DNA of 64,000 bases from Cellvibrionaceae bacterium (GCA_024707385.1 JANPZW010000013.1:505465-569464), one strand, 5' to 3'. Shown: positions 8,521-17,766, counted from the first letter of the stretch. The notes: generated by a model from the sequence alone, not told the origin. Translations and numbers: made by a program.

Positions 8521-9090
8521 GTGATCTCCGCCGACAAAATCTCTCTCCGCCAACAGATTCGCCAGCACCGGCGTCGGCTTTCGCGTGCGCGTCAAAGCAG
8601 CGCAGCACTGCAGGTCTGCATGCGCATCATGCGCACCAGCTGGTGGCGCAAAGCCAGACACATCGCTTTTTACTGGCCGGCGGATGGCGAGGTCAGTCTT
8701 CTGCCGCTGCTGCGCTGGTCGCTGCACCGAGGCAAAGCTTGCTATCTCCCCGTGGTGCGCGGCCGGGAACTGGAATTTCGTCGGTTTCAGCCAGGCCGGG
8801 TGCTGCGCCGCAATCGCTACGGCATTCCCGAACCTCAGGGAACCGAGCCACGGGATGCCCAGCGGCTCGACGCGATATTTCTGCCGCTGGTGGCCTTCGA
8901 CCTGGATTGTAATCGCCTGGGAATGGGAGCCGGATTCTACGACCGCGCGCTGGCGACCCAACACCGCCGCTCGCCGCTGCGCATCGGGGTCGCCTATGAT
9001 CTGCAAAGAATTCCGCAGCTGCCCATCGATCCTTGGGACGTACCTCTACATGGGGTCGTCACAGAAAGCCGCGTCTACCGCCGACAATAA
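8521..9090 (+). CDS. 5-formyltetrahydrofolate cyclo-ligase (YgfA/FAU1 family)
   Basis: A 189-residue enzyme that converts 5-formyl-THF to 5,10-methenyl-THF using ATP. It shows the basic N-terminus (KISLRQQIRQHRRRLSRARQS), AFYWPADGEVSLLPLL, and the glycine-rich family motif LPLVAFDLDCNRLGMGAGFYDRALA, followed by the Y and P residues of the C-terminal part (IGVAYDLQRI...PLHGVVTE). It starts with GTG at 8521, 20 bases after 6S RNA, and is likely made from the 6S precursor transcript. The gene symbol varies between species (ygfA, fau), so none is given. Confidence 0.92.
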   Translation: MISADKISLRQQIRQHRRRLSRARQSSAALQVCMRIMRTSWWRKARHIAFYWPADGEVSLLPLLRWSLHRGKACYLPVVRGRELEFRRFQPGRVLRRNRYGIPEPQGTEPRDAQRLDAIFLPLVAFDLDCNRLGMGAGFYDRALATQHRRSPLRIGVAYDLQRIPQLPIDPWDVPLHGVVTESRVYRRQ

Positions 9091-9343
9091 TTTTTCCACC
9101 CCTAAAACGCAAAAATCCGCGATCTGATGCGCTTGGGAGCGCCTGAATCGCGGATTTTGCGTTGATCTTGAGCTGTTTTAGCTTGAACGCGCGGTGGATC
9201 AGTGCCGGACGGTCACAACTCCCTGCTGAAGCGCCGCCGGGGGCCGACACTTCTGGTTCAAACACATCCATGATGCCAAAACCACTCACAGCCAAGCCGA
9301 CAACAAAAACTATGGCTGCCAGTGTCAAAACATCAGACTTCAT
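9059..9343 (-). CDS. Possible small single-helix membrane protein, unknown
   Basis: A 94-codon frame whose first 35 residues look like a real small membrane protein: MKSDVLTLAAIVFVVGLAVSG is a clear transmembrane helix or signal sequence, followed by FGIMDVFEPEVSAPGG. A GAGGTAA ribosome site lies 9 bases upstream of the ATG. The rest is low-complexity and basic and reads through the strong inverted repeat at 9107-9163 into the tail of fau, so the true C-terminus may be shorter (indel error) or the ORF may be partly spurious. I do not recognise a family. Confidence 0.4.
   Translation of the reverse strand: MKSDVLTLAAIVFVVGLAVSGFGIMDVFEPEVSAPGGASAGSCDRPALIHRAFKLKQLKINAKSAIQALPSASDRGFLRFRGGKIIVGGRRGFL
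9107..9163. terminator. Long inverted repeat, probable bidirectional terminator after fau
   Basis: Arms 9107-9123 (ACGCAAAAATCCGCGAT) and 9147-9163 pair with one bulged base, and a second palindrome (GCGCTTGGGAGCGC) lies in the loop. It sits 17 bases after the fau stop, between converging genes. Confidence 0.6.
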
Positions 9344-9682
9344 TGGGACTTTACCTCAATGTTTCGAATTGTTATTGCGTGGAACAGAATCAGGCGGGAT
9401 GAAACGAGGCAAGCTTTATACCCACTAATTTTGCAACGCACAATAATCGGTGAAACAAAAATATTGCACTATTCAAGTTAGTTCTAATTGCTGCAAATGC
9501 AAATTGATTGTGAGCAGATTTGATAAGCCTCACAAAACGAGTGACCGCTTACATAAAAAATCATTCGCTATTAATGTGCTCAAATAATGCACAGCAGCAA
9601 TAGGGGACGAAACGGATGATCAAGCCATCCGAAACGCAAGAAAAACCGCCAGATCATATTTAATGCGCCAACAGAGTGCGTG
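9344..9682. other. A+T-rich intergenic stretch without a recognisable gene
   Basis: The 339 bases between the small membrane protein and ilvA are rich in A and T and contain only short shadow frames. The segment probably holds the promoter of the leftward small ORF and the end of the ilvA transcript. I see no RNA gene or clear terminator in it. Confidence 0.5.
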
Positions 9683-11200
9683 CTACGCCAAAAAGAAGCG
9701 GTATGCTTCGTTATGGGTCTCTTCGCAGTAGGGATAATTGAGCTCCAGCAGGGACTGCTCCACATCTGCTCTTTCGTCCGGCGGCACCTGCATTCCCACC
9801 AGCACGCGTCCAAAAGCGGCGCCGTGGTTGCGGTAGTGGAACATGGTGATATTCCAGCGGCCCGCCAGCTTATCGAGGAAGTTGTATAGGGCGCCGGGAC
9901 GCTCTGGAAATTCAAATCGATACACGACTTCGTGGGTCAGCTCGGCCGGAGCATGCCCACCCACCATGTGGCGGATATGCAGTTTCGCCATTTCGTTATC
10001 GGTCATATCCACAACTTTGTAGCCTTTGCGCTCCAGTATCTCGATCAACTCCGAGCGCTCGTTTTTATAAGGGTTGACCTGCAGCGCCACAAAAATGTGC
10101 GCTTCACCCTTGCTGGAGTAACGGTAGTTGAATTCCGTGATGGAGCGTTTGCCCAGCAGGCTGCAGAACTTTTTATAGCTGCCGGGTTTTTCCGGAATCA
10201 CCACCGCAAAAACCGCCTCGCGGCCTTCGCCGATTTCTGTGCGCTCCGATATGTAGCGCAAGCGGTCGAAATTGGTGTTGGCGCCGCTGTGCACCGCCAC
10301 CAGGGTCTGCCCCCGGATCTCGCCGCTCTCGGTATATTTCTTCAATCCAGCCAACGCGCAGGCGCCCGCCGGTTCGGCGATCGAGCGTGTGTCTTCAAAA
10401 ATATCCTTGATCGCGGCGCAGATTTCATCAGTGCTGACCGTGATCACGCCATCAATGGAATCCTTGATCACCCGGTAGGTTTCTTCGCCGATCTGCGCCA
10501 CAGCCACGCCGTCGGCGAAGATGCCAACTTCGCTCAACACCACCCGGCGCCTGTGCTCCATCGCCGCTTTCAGGCATGCAGCGTCTTCTGGTTCGACGGC
10601 AAAAACCTTGGTTTGTGGCCGCACGTACTTGATGTATGCCGCCATGCCGGCGCACAGCCCGCCGCCGCCGACCGGAATAAACACGGCGTCGATATCCGCC
10701 GGGTACTGGCGCAGCAGCTCCATGGCCACCGTGCCCTGTCCCGCGATCACGTCAGGATCGTCGTAAGGCGGGATGTAGATCATGCCTTTTTCCGCCACTA
10801 GGTTTTTGGCGTAAGCCGACGCCTCGTCGTAGGTGTCACCTTGCAGCACCACCTTGGCGCCGTGGCGGCGCACCGCATCCACTTTGATGGAAGGCGTCGT
10901 GCGCGGCATGACGATGATCGCACTCACACCCAGATGTTTGGCGGACAGCGCCAGACCCTGGGCGTGATTGCCGGCGGAAGCGGCGATCACACCGCGATCC
11001 CGCTCTTCCGGCGTCAACTGCAACAGCTTGTTGTAGGCACCGCGCACCTTGAATGAAAACACCGGCTGCAGATCCTCGCGTTTGAGTAGCACCGTATTTT
11101 CCGTGCGGGCGCTCAGCAGCGGCACCGGATCGAGTGGGGTTTCCACGGCGAGGTCGTAGATACGCGCGTCGAGAATACGCTTGATGTAACTGTGAGGCAT
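9683..11200 (-). CDS. ilvA: Biosynthetic threonine ammonia-lyase (threonine deaminase)
   Basis: A 505-residue PLP enzyme that converts threonine to 2-oxobutanoate, the first step to isoleucine. The PLP lysine lies in SFKVRGAYNK (Lys51), the phosphate-binding loop is VGGGGLCAG, and TVLLKREDLQ precedes the lysine. The C-terminal third contains two ACT-like regulatory segments (AVFAVVIPEKPGSYKKFCSLL and VVYRFEFPERPGALYNFLDKL), as expected for the isoleucine-inhibited biosynthetic form. I chose ATG 11200 because the family starts near SYIKRILDARIYDLA; the frame upstream lacks similarity. It is divergent from rpiA, the usual arrangement in pseudomonads. Confidence 0.95.
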   Translation of the reverse strand: MPHSYIKRILDARIYDLAVETPLDPVPLLSARTENTVLLKREDLQPVFSFKVRGAYNKLLQLTPEERDRGVIAASAGNHAQGLALSAKHLGVSAIIVMPRTTPSIKVDAVRRHGAKVVLQGDTYDEASAYAKNLVAEKGMIYIPPYDDPDVIAGQGTVAMELLRQYPADIDAVFIPVGGGGLCAGMAAYIKYVRPQTKVFAVEPEDAACLKAAMEHRRRVVLSEVGIFADGVAVAQIGEETYRVIKDSIDGVITVSTDEICAAIKDIFEDTRSIAEPAGACALAGLKKYTESGEIRGQTLVAVHSGANTNFDRLRYISERTEIGEGREAVFAVVIPEKPGSYKKFCSLLGKRSITEFNYRYSSKGEAHIFVALQVNPYKNERSELIEILERKGYKVVDMTDNEMAKLHIRHMVGGHAPAELTHEVVYRFEFPERPGALYNFLDKLAGRWNITMFHYRNHGAAFGRVLVGMQVPPDERADVEQSLLELNYPYCEETHNEAYRFFLA

Positions 11201-11290
11201 GGAGAGACCGGGAGTTGGGTTGCGGTGAAGGTGTGCAATGGTAAAGGAAGGCCGCGCGGAAGTCATGGCGCGCCGGAGCTGCAAAACCGC

Positions 11291-11296
11291 TACAAT
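11291..11296 (+). promoter_or_regulatory. -10 element (TACAAT) upstream of rpiA
   Basis: TACAAT lies about 39 bases before the rpiA start in the ilvA-rpiA divergent region. The -35 region is weak, so the call is tentative. Confidence 0.4.
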
Positions 11297-11334
11297 GCCG
11301 GCCTTTTTCCCCGCACATATCCCACACATATCGT

Positions 11335-12018
11335 ATGAACCAGAATCAACTGAAACTCGCAGTCGCCCAGGCCGCCCTCGACTGGGTATTACCCCATCTG
11401 CACAGCGCCTCTGTGCTCGGCATAGGCACCGGCTCCACGGCGAATTTTTTTATCGATCTGCTGGCTGCACATAAAGACCGTTTTGCCGCCGCCGTGGCAA
11501 GCTCCAATGCCTCCGCTGAACGTCTGCGTGGGCTCGGCATAGAAGTGCGCGACCTGAACGAGGTGGACGAGATCGGTTTTTATATCGACGGCGCCGACGA
11601 GGCGGACCCGGAGCTGGCGCTGATCAAAGGCGGCGGCGCGGCGCTGACCCAGGAAAAAATCGTCGCCGCAGTGGCACAGACTTTCATCTGCATCGCCGAC
11701 CAGAGCAAACGCGTGGCGGTGCTAGGCAAATTCCCTCTGCCGGTGGAAGTTGTTCCCCTGGCGCGCAGCTATGTGGCGCGGGAACTGGTGAAGCTCGGCG
11801 GCCGGCCGGTGTACCGCCAAGGCGTGGTGACCGACAACGGCTGCCAGATTCTGGATGTGCACGATCTGCAGATCACCGATCCCGAAGCCCTGGAACTGCG
11901 CATCAACCAGATCGTCGGGGTGGTGACCAACGGTCTGTTTGCCTTGCGCCGCGCCGACATTCTGCTGCTCGGTACCGATTCTGGAATCGAGGTGATCAAG
12001 CGTCCAGGCGCTCACTGA
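11335..12018 (+). CDS. rpiA: Ribose-5-phosphate isomerase A
   Basis: A 227-residue cytoplasmic enzyme that interconverts ribose 5-phosphate and ribulose 5-phosphate in the pentose phosphate pathway. Family motifs are complete: [15 protein letters not shown] near the N-terminus, the substrate loop [28 protein letters not shown] (with catalytic Asp and Lys), and [13 protein letters not shown]...[19 protein letters not shown]. Length is typical. It is divergent from ilvA and followed by serA 77 bases downstream. Confidence 0.95.
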   Translation: MNQNQLKLAVAQAALDWVLPHLHSASVLGIGTGSTANFFIDLLAAHKDRFAAAVASSNASAERLRGLGIEVRDLNEVDEIGFYIDGADEADPELALIKGGGAALTQEKIVAAVAQTFICIADQSKRVAVLGKFPLPVEVVPLARSYVARELVKLGGRPVYRQGVVTDNGCQILDVHDLQITDPEALELRINQIVGVVTNGLFALRRADILLLGTDSGIEVIKRPGAH

Positions 12019-12033
12019 ATAAGCACCTTGTGC

Positions 12034-12039
12034 TAGAAT
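12034..12039 (+). promoter_or_regulatory. Extended -10 promoter element upstream of serA
   Basis: TGCTAGAAT (TG plus a TAGAAT hexamer at 12034-12039) lies about 57 bases before the serA start. The TG dinucleotide fits an extended -10 promoter, which tolerates a weak -35. Confidence 0.45.
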
Positions 12040-12095
12040 CTGCGCCCCTTTTTGTGACGGCGCGCCCGCGCCTCTGTTCCGGTGCCGACTCTCCC

Positions 12096-13328
12096 ATGAC
12101 TGCGAAAATCTCCCTCGAAAAAGACAAGATCAAATTCGTGTTGCTGGAGGGAGTGCATCCCTCCGCGGTCGCCAGCCTCAATGCGGCCGGCTACAGCAAT
12201 ATCGATTATTTGAAAACCGCGCTGGCGGAAGACGAACTGATCGAGCGCATCAAGGATGCCCACTTCGTCGGCATCCGCTCGCGCACCCAACTCACCGCTC
12301 GCGTGTTCGCCAACTGTCCCAAACTCATCGCCGTGGGCTGTTTCTGTATCGGCACCAATCAGGTGGATTTGAAATCGGCTCAGGAGCACGGCGTTGTCGT
12401 CTTCAACGCGCCTTACTCCAACACCCGCAGTGTGGCCGAATTGGTGATTGCCGAAGCCATACTGCTGTTGCGCGATATACCGGCGAAAAACGCCGGCTGT
12501 CATCGCGGTGAATGGATCAAATCCGCCGTCGGCTCCTACGAAATTCGCGGTAAAACCCTCGGCTTAGTGGGTTACGGTGCGATCGGCAGCCAACTGAGCG
12601 TCTTGGCTGAAAGTCTGGGGATGCGGGTGATGTTTTACGACGTGGTGAGCAAGTTGCCCATGGGCAACGCGACCCAATGCCCATCTCTGGAAGATCTGCT
12701 CAAACGGGCAGATATCATCAGCCTGCACGTGCCTGAACTGGCGAGCACCAAAGATATGATCGGGGAAAAAGAAATCCGTACCATGAAAAAGGGCGCGATC
12801 CTGATCAACGCATCCCGCGGCACCGTCGTGGATATTGACGCCCTGGCCCGCGCCCTTGAGGACAAACACCTCGCCGGCGCCGCCATCGATGTATTCCCGG
12901 TGGAACCCAAAGGCAACGATGAAGAGTTCATCAGCCCGCTGCGCAAGTTCGACAACACCATCCTCACCCCGCACATCGGCGGCTCCACCATGGAAGCGCA
13001 GGAAAATATAGGCGTGGAAGTGGCGGACAAGTTCATCAAATATTCCGATAACGGCACCACCATCGGCTCGGTCAACTTCCCCGAAGTTGCCCTGCCGACC
13101 CATAAGGGTGTGCACCGTCTGTTGCACGTGCATCAGAACGTGCCCGGCGTGCTGGTGGCCATCAACCAGATTTTCTCCAACAACAACATCAACATTGCCG
13201 GCCAGTATCTGCAGACCAAGGATGACGTGGGTTATGTGGTGATCGATCTGGATTCGGGTTACAGCGAGCTGGCCCTGGAGCAGTTGAAAGTCATTCCCGC
13301 CACCATCCGCTGCCGGGTGCTGTTCTGA
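12096..13328 (+). CDS. serA: D-3-phosphoglycerate dehydrogenase
   Basis: A 410-residue NAD-dependent enzyme for the first step of serine synthesis. The Rossmann domain contains KTLGLVGYGAIGSQLSVLAESLGM, the catalytic arginine lies in LINASRGTVVDIDAL, and the catalytic histidine in LTPHIGGSTMEAQ. A C-terminal ACT domain (HQNVPGVLVAINQIFSNNNINIAGQYL) gives serine feedback inhibition. This is the E. coli-type length without the extra domain of the longer form. I chose ATG 12096 because the family begins at SLEKDKIKFVLLEGVH. The stop overlaps the ATG of the following thioesterase. Confidence 0.95.
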   Translation: MTAKISLEKDKIKFVLLEGVHPSAVASLNAAGYSNIDYLKTALAEDELIERIKDAHFVGIRSRTQLTARVFANCPKLIAVGCFCIGTNQVDLKSAQEHGVVVFNAPYSNTRSVAELVIAEAILLLRDIPAKNAGCHRGEWIKSAVGSYEIRGKTLGLVGYGAIGSQLSVLAESLGMRVMFYDVVSKLPMGNATQCPSLEDLLKRADIISLHVPELASTKDMIGEKEIRTMKKGAILINASRGTVVDIDALARALEDKHLAGAAIDVFPVEPKGNDEEFISPLRKFDNTILTPHIGGSTMEAQENIGVEVADKFIKYSDNGTTIGSVNFPEVALPTHKGVHRLLHVHQNVPGVLVAINQIFSNNNINIAGQYLQTKDDVGYVVIDLDSGYSELALEQLKVIPATIRCRVLF

Positions 13329-13738
13329 TGGACTACGCATTTCGCCTCGATTTCAAGGTGCGGGATTACGAATGTGACCTGCAGGGGATCGTCAACAACA
13401 GCGTCTATCAGAACTATCTGGAGCACACCCGGCACGAATATCTGCTCAGCCACAAACTGGATTTTGCCGAGTTGGCACGCAAGGGAATCAATCTGGTGGT
13501 GACGCGGGCGGAGCTGGAGTACCGCTGGCCGCTGCGCAGCGGCGACCACTTCTGGGTGGGTTTGAATATCAGCCGAGTGGGCAAGATTCGCGGCGAGTTC
13601 ATCCAGGATATCTACCGCCGCGACGACAACCGCTTGATCCTCAACGGTAAAGTGCAGTGGGCCGCCGTCAACGAACGCGGCAGGCCCTTTTTTCCTGACG
13701 AGCTCGCCGCCCTGCTGCCGCGCCTGGAGCAGGACTGA
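13328..13738 (+). CDS. Acyl-CoA thioesterase, hotdog fold (4HBT/YbgC type)
   Basis: A 136-residue single-hotdog protein. The family signature is FKVRDYECDLQGIVNNSVYQNYLEHTRHEYL, in which the usual Asp before GIVNN is shifted to CDLQG, followed by EYRWPLRSGDHFWVGL. Such enzymes hydrolyse short-chain or aromatic acyl-CoA thioesters; the substrate cannot be told here. The ATG overlaps the serA stop by one base (TGATG), so it is translationally coupled to serA. The gene converges on the hydrolase gene that ends at 13739. Confidence 0.85.
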   Translation: MDYAFRLDFKVRDYECDLQGIVNNSVYQNYLEHTRHEYLLSHKLDFAELARKGINLVVTRAELEYRWPLRSGDHFWVGLNISRVGKIRGEFIQDIYRRDDNRLILNGKVQWAAVNERGRPFFPDELAALLPRLEQD

Positions 13739-14753
13739 TCACGCCTCCTCCCGCTGGCCGCGCTGGCGGAGGAACTGTCCCACCCCGGTAAACACCGCCT
13801 TGCGCCACCTGTCCGCCTCGTTGACCAGATGGTGCATAGCGCCTTCGATGTAATTGACCTGGCTGTTGGGGTACTGGCGCTGGATGGCCGGCACGTTATA
13901 CGGCCAATCCACCACCCGGTCCGCCGTGCCCTGGATGATCAGCAACGGGGTGACGATCTGCGGCTGTGCGGCAAAACCCTCCACCCACTCGTTCAGCGCT
14001 CCCACCCAGTCGATGGACAGCCACTTGGCCTGCAGAGGATCGTTGTAACGCAGAAAGCTATGGAACTCTGCATCGTGAGAGTTGGGAAAGGAAAAATCTC
14101 GTCGCAGGCGCTTGATCCAGCGGCCCGCCCAGCGATAGATCACCCGCCCCCCACGGCCATTGCCGCGGCCGCATCAGCGGTGCGAGAAACACCAGACGGC
14201 TGAAGGACTGAGGTTTGCCCGATTGGCTGTTCTTGAAACAGGACGCCATGAACACCGCAGCGCCAGTGCTCTGACCTATGCCGTACACCGGCGCCTCCAC
14301 CGGCAGCTGCGCGCGGAAAAACTGGCGAGTATCGTCCAGCACCTCCGCGTAATCAAAGAACGAGGTTATGACGGTGGCATCGCCATCGCTCAGGCCGTGA
14401 CCCGGCAGATCCATGGCGACCACGGAAAACTGCTGTGCGAGAAGGTAGCCGATCAGATCCTGGAACAGGCCGACATGGTCAAACAGCCCGTGCACCACAA
14501 ACACCGTGCCCTTTGCCTCAGGCAGGCGCCAATAGTGGGTGGCGATGCGCAGTGCCGCGCCGCGGCACGGGCAGGTTCGGTAGCCCCAAAAATAGTCCAC
14601 CTGCGAATCCTTCAATACCTCAAGGAAGCCGTAAAACTCCAGATAGACCTGCGCCGCCTCCGTCAAGGCAGACCCGGCGGGATTACAGGGCAACTCCAGG
14701 GAAAAGTCGGGCAATTGGCGCCGCAACTCGGCGCACAGGTGCTCATTGAACAT
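13739..14753 (-). CDS. Alpha/beta hydrolase, lysophospholipase/monoglyceride-lipase type (one frameshift)
   Basis: A serine hydrolase of the S33 'Hydrolase_4' group. The N-terminal part has KGTVFVVHGLFDHVGLFQDLIGYL (oxyanion region), DLPGHGLSDGD, and the nucleophile elbow GIGQSTGAAV, a GxSxG variant with Ser in GQSTG. The C-terminal part has the acid motif PLLIIQGTADRVVDW and the His motif EGAMHHLVNEAD. The two parts lie in different frames joined at the run of six C at 14147-14152; removing one base gives 337 residues. I chose ATG 14753 because upstream codons show no similarity. Sequencing error is the likely cause of the break. The natural substrate is unknown. Confidence 0.8.
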
Positions 14754-14932
14754 GGCGTCGCGACTCCCGGAAAGAGGCTGCGGTATCAGCGGGCATACAC
14801 ATGACTCGCGGATAAACCAAGGTTTGAGGCGGAAGCATGAGCCTCCCATGAATTGCGCTGGCGCAAAACCCTGTATTGCGTGCGTAGAGCACAGTTTCAA
14901 TGGGAGCGGGTGAAATTTGTCGGGACAGCCGC

Positions 14933-15391
14933 TTAAAACCGGATGCCTTGACTGATCCTGGCGCAGAAGAAATGCCGGGTCTCGTCGCGCACGTGCTGGC
15001 GCAGGTCGCGCAGACATTCGACGTAAGGCTCGAGGCGTTTGAGGCGACTTTTGGGGGTGCGTATATCGATCTGATAGACCGCATCATAGGTCGCCTTTTC
15101 GTACCAAGGGTCAATAACAGCCGTCGTTTGAATGCAGTAGTAATCCAGTTTTTCCAGATACCCCGTGGGTTTAGGGAATTTGTGGTTGTAGTAACGCCAC
15201 TGGCCGCGAACCCCGCGCTGGATCTCCCGCTCGCAGTCCGCAATTGAGGTGATGGCGCGATCGTAGAAAAACACCACGGTGGTCAGGTTGGATTCGAGAA
15301 TCTGGCGTTTGCTCAGCAGATAGATCCTTCCACTGTCAGCGCTGGCTGTCATTACCAACATGAGCCCCGCCAGCATTAACAGCCACTTCAT
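14933..15391 (-). CDS. Secreted protein of unknown function, 152 aa
   Basis: The N-terminus is a clear signal peptide (MKWLLMLAGLMLVMTASADS, cleavage after ASA). The mature part is basic and aromatic-rich, with four cysteines (DCEREI, YYCIQT, ECLRDL, FFCARI) that could form two disulfides. I do not recognise the family. Its right-hand neighbour (15472-15954) is a membrane-anchored protein of similar size on the same strand, with related features such as a region on replies to titles of Cys and Tyr residues, so the two may act together in the periplasm. The ORF is free of any shadow gene and has ordinary codon use. Confidence 0.6.
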   Translation of the reverse strand: MKWLLMLAGLMLVMTASADSGRIYLLSKRQILESNLTTVVFFYDRAITSIADCEREIQRGVRGQWRYYNHKFPKPTGYLEKLDYYCIQTTAVIDPWYEKATYDAVYQIDIRTPKSRLKRLEPYVECLRDLRQHVRDETRHFFCARISQGIRF

Positions 15392-15471
15392 ATGTACCGC
15401 CTGCTATGGGATCTCCCTGAGTATAGGTGCCGCCCCGCAACTGTGTGCTAAGCGTTTCGCTATAAAGATTT

Positions 15472-15954
15472 TCAGAACCCAAAGAGTTGGGCCGCTTTCG
15501 ATATCAGGGAGGCTTTGCGGAGATTGATGGCGCGGTAGTGGGTGAGGACGCGGCGCTGCGGATCGACAAAGCAGTGGATCGCCTCCTCCTCGTAGTCGCG
15601 CAGGTTGCCGATGCGGACGAACAGAAAAACTTTGTACAACCCGGTTTTGCGGTCCATTCTGGTGGACTGCTCGTCAATGTGGCTGAACGCCAGGTCGTCG
15701 CCATAGCGCTGCTCCGTCCGCCGCTGACAATATTCAGTGGCATCCGTCATATTGAATGGCACGCGGGAATAGTCCCGGGCGGGATCCAACAACAGACTGT
15801 CCATCTCGGCCTGGTAATGGCGGTAACTCAGATAGAACATCAGCAGCGCCATCATCGCCAAGGCGATACCAACGACCAGAAAGATCCAGCCAAACCTCCT
15901 CTTCAGCCGCCCTGCAGACACCGCATCCATACCGCCAGAAAATGAGTCGGACAC
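15472..15954 (-). CDS. Single-pass membrane protein of unknown function, 160 aa
   Basis: Residues 22-46 form one transmembrane helix (WIFLVVGIALAMMALLMFYL) after a basic cytoplasmic segment (RLKRRFG), so the C-terminal 110 residues should be periplasmic. That part contains SRVPFNMTDATEYCQRRTEQRYGDDLAFSHIDEQ, a KVFLFVRIGNL strand and IHCFVDPQRRVLTHY, with two cysteines. I know no family for it. It lies 80 bases upstream of the secreted protein at 14933-15391 on the same strand; both have paired cysteines and similar length. Confidence 0.6.
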   Translation of the reverse strand: MSDSFSGGMDAVSAGRLKRRFGWIFLVVGIALAMMALLMFYLSYRHYQAEMDSLLLDPARDYSRVPFNMTDATEYCQRRTEQRYGDDLAFSHIDEQSTRMDRKTGLYKVFLFVRIGNLRDYEEEAIHCFVDPQRRVLTHYRAINLRKASLISKAAQLFGF

Positions 15955-16223
15955 TGTGCCACCCGCCGAATACGGCCTTGATCAAACGAAACCTGAGTTT
16001 GGATCATTCGCCACGAGGATCAACCTCGTGTTTATATCGATTCCGCACAAAAAAGCGAAAGCACGTATGAACGGTTATAGTGTGCCGACAGTAAGGACTT
16101 ATTTACCGGCTATGCTCCAAATAACTTGTCCATGATTTGCTCAATGACCTCACAGTAATCACATTCGAGTTATTGGCTTGGTATAAAATTGGCGTCTAAA
16201 ACGCAAAACGCTTTACGTGACCT

Positions 16224-16832
16224 ATGCGCATCTTCACTCAAAAAGGCTGGTTGGACCCTCTGCAGATCAGCCATGCCGGCTCGCTTTTCGAGGTGATCCA
16301 CACCAGCCGCGGCCGTCTTTACCCGTGGTTGCCCTGGCTCAAACGTATTCATTCACCGGAAGACACTGCAGCCTTTATTCTGAAACTCGTGGCAGAGCGC
16401 GGCCCGCAATTTGTGGTGGTCGTCGACAATCAGATTTGCGGGGGCGTGGGATTTTACTGCGTGGATCAGGTGGAGCGACGCTCAACGATCGGTTATTGGC
16501 TGGGTACTGAATTCGTCGGGCATGGCATCATGACAGACGCGGTGCGCCACCTCTGCCAATACGGTTTTCTCCATCTGCAGCTCAACAAAATTGAAATCCG
16601 CTGCGCCGCGCAAAATATGGCCAGCCGCAAAATACCGGAGCGGCTGGGGTTCTACTACGAAGGGGTTCAACATAAAGCGGAATGGCTGTCGGACCGTTAC
16701 GTGGACCATGCGATCTATTCGGTTCTCAAAGAAGAGTTCAACGTGGCGTTCCTCAGCGATTCATCCCAGTTGCTGGAACGAAGCGGCCCCTCCGAGGCGC
16801 AGCCACCTCACCTTAGCCCCGGGGATTTGTAA
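16224..16832 (+). CDS. GNAT N-acetyltransferase, RimL-like
   Basis: A 202-residue acetyltransferase. The acetyl-CoA region is visible as YWLGTEFVGHGIMTDAVRHLCQYGF (motif A, in place of the usual GxGxG loop: G-H-G), followed by LNKIEIRCAAQNMASRKIPERLGFYYEGVQHKAEWL, which is the RimL/RimJ pattern of serine or ribosomal-protein acetyltransferases (N-x-x-S near the end of the AcCoA site). The likely acceptor is a protein N-terminus or amino acid, but this is not determined. A TATAAA at 16182-16187 could be its -10 element. It stands alone between two unrelated genes. Confidence 0.85.
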   Translation: MRIFTQKGWLDPLQISHAGSLFEVIHTSRGRLYPWLPWLKRIHSPEDTAAFILKLVAERGPQFVVVVDNQICGGVGFYCVDQVERRSTIGYWLGTEFVGHGIMTDAVRHLCQYGFLHLQLNKIEIRCAAQNMASRKIPERLGFYYEGVQHKAEWLSDRYVDHAIYSVLKEEFNVAFLSDSSQLLERSGPSEAQPPHLSPGDL

Positions 16833-16941
16833 CGGGGAAAAACTTTTTCGTCGTGTTAGTCTCTATTTCCTGCACAACGACCTGCCGACTGCCTGACGCA
16901 AGCGCAGTCCGCTATCAACCCAGCCGTTATTGGATCGTTTT

Positions 16942-17766
16942 ATGACTGACAACGAATACAAGCGCGACAAATCCCTCCCGGTATTGCTGGTGATCATCGC
17001 CGCCGTGCTGATCGCGGGAGCGGTCTACTGGCTGATGCAACGCGACAAACCTTCAGCCCAAATCGCCATACCACCCGAGCCGCCGCTGACGGAGGCCCCA
17101 GCTGAGATTCCGGTACAACAGGACGAAACAGTTGCGCCGGTTGATCCTTTGGTGGAGAGCCCTGCCGACCAGCTTAAACCACCGCCGAAGTTGCCGCCCC
17201 TGGACCGCAGCGATGCCGATGTCATAGGTTTTTTGCTGGAAGCGTCAGAAGGCAGTTTTCAATCCTGGCTGATCCAGGAGCACCTGATCCGCAAGTTCGT
17301 GCGCGCCATGAATGCATTGGAAGAAGGCAAACTGGTGAGCCAATACCGTCCGTTCAACGACCCGGAAGTTCCCTTTAAAGCGAGTAATTCCGGCGAGACT
17401 TGGCGCATTGATGCCAATAATTTCGAGCGCTACACGCCATATCTCGCCAGCCTCGAACAGGTTGGCCCTGAGCGTCTCGGCAAAATTTATGAGCACTACT
17501 ATCCGTTGTTGCAACAAGCGTATGAGGAGCTGGGCGTAAAAAAAGGTGATTTCCGCCAAGTCACTGTTCGAGCTCTGACTCGCATCACGAAAGCACCTAT
17601 GCCACCGCAGGATGCATCGTTGTCGCGTCCATCGGTTACTTATCGCTTCAGCGCTGCCGATCTGGAGCAGCGCTCACCAGTGGAAAAATTATTGTTTCGC
17701 ATGGGTCCGGAAAATGCGCAACGACTCAAAAATCTCGCCGAGCAGCTGTTAACACAATTGCAATAA
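16942..17766 (+). CDS. DUF3014 family membrane-anchored protein
   Basis: A 274-residue protein with an N-terminal anchor (PVLLVIIAAVLIAGAVYWLM, residues 10-30), a proline-rich linker (PPEPPLTEAPAEIPVQ..., residues 40-80) and a globular domain ending QRLKNLAEQLLTQLQ. The domain has the DUF3014 pattern: LDRSDADVIGFLLEA, LIQEHLIRKFVRAMNALEEGKLVSQYRPF, YEHYYPLLQQAYEELG. Function is unknown in the family. I chose ATG 16942; an in-frame TTG at 16930 is possible. It is followed by a weak hairpin (about 17839-17856, GGCGG...CCGCC) that may end its transcript. Confidence 0.8.
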   Translation: MTDNEYKRDKSLPVLLVIIAAVLIAGAVYWLMQRDKPSAQIAIPPEPPLTEAPAEIPVQQDETVAPVDPLVESPADQLKPPPKLPPLDRSDADVIGFLLEASEGSFQSWLIQEHLIRKFVRAMNALEEGKLVSQYRPFNDPEVPFKASNSGETWRIDANNFERYTPYLASLEQVGPERLGKIYEHYYPLLQQAYEELGVKKGDFRQVTVRALTRITKAPMPPQDASLSRPSVTYRFSAADLEQRSPVEKLLFRMGPENAQRLKNLAEQLLTQLQ

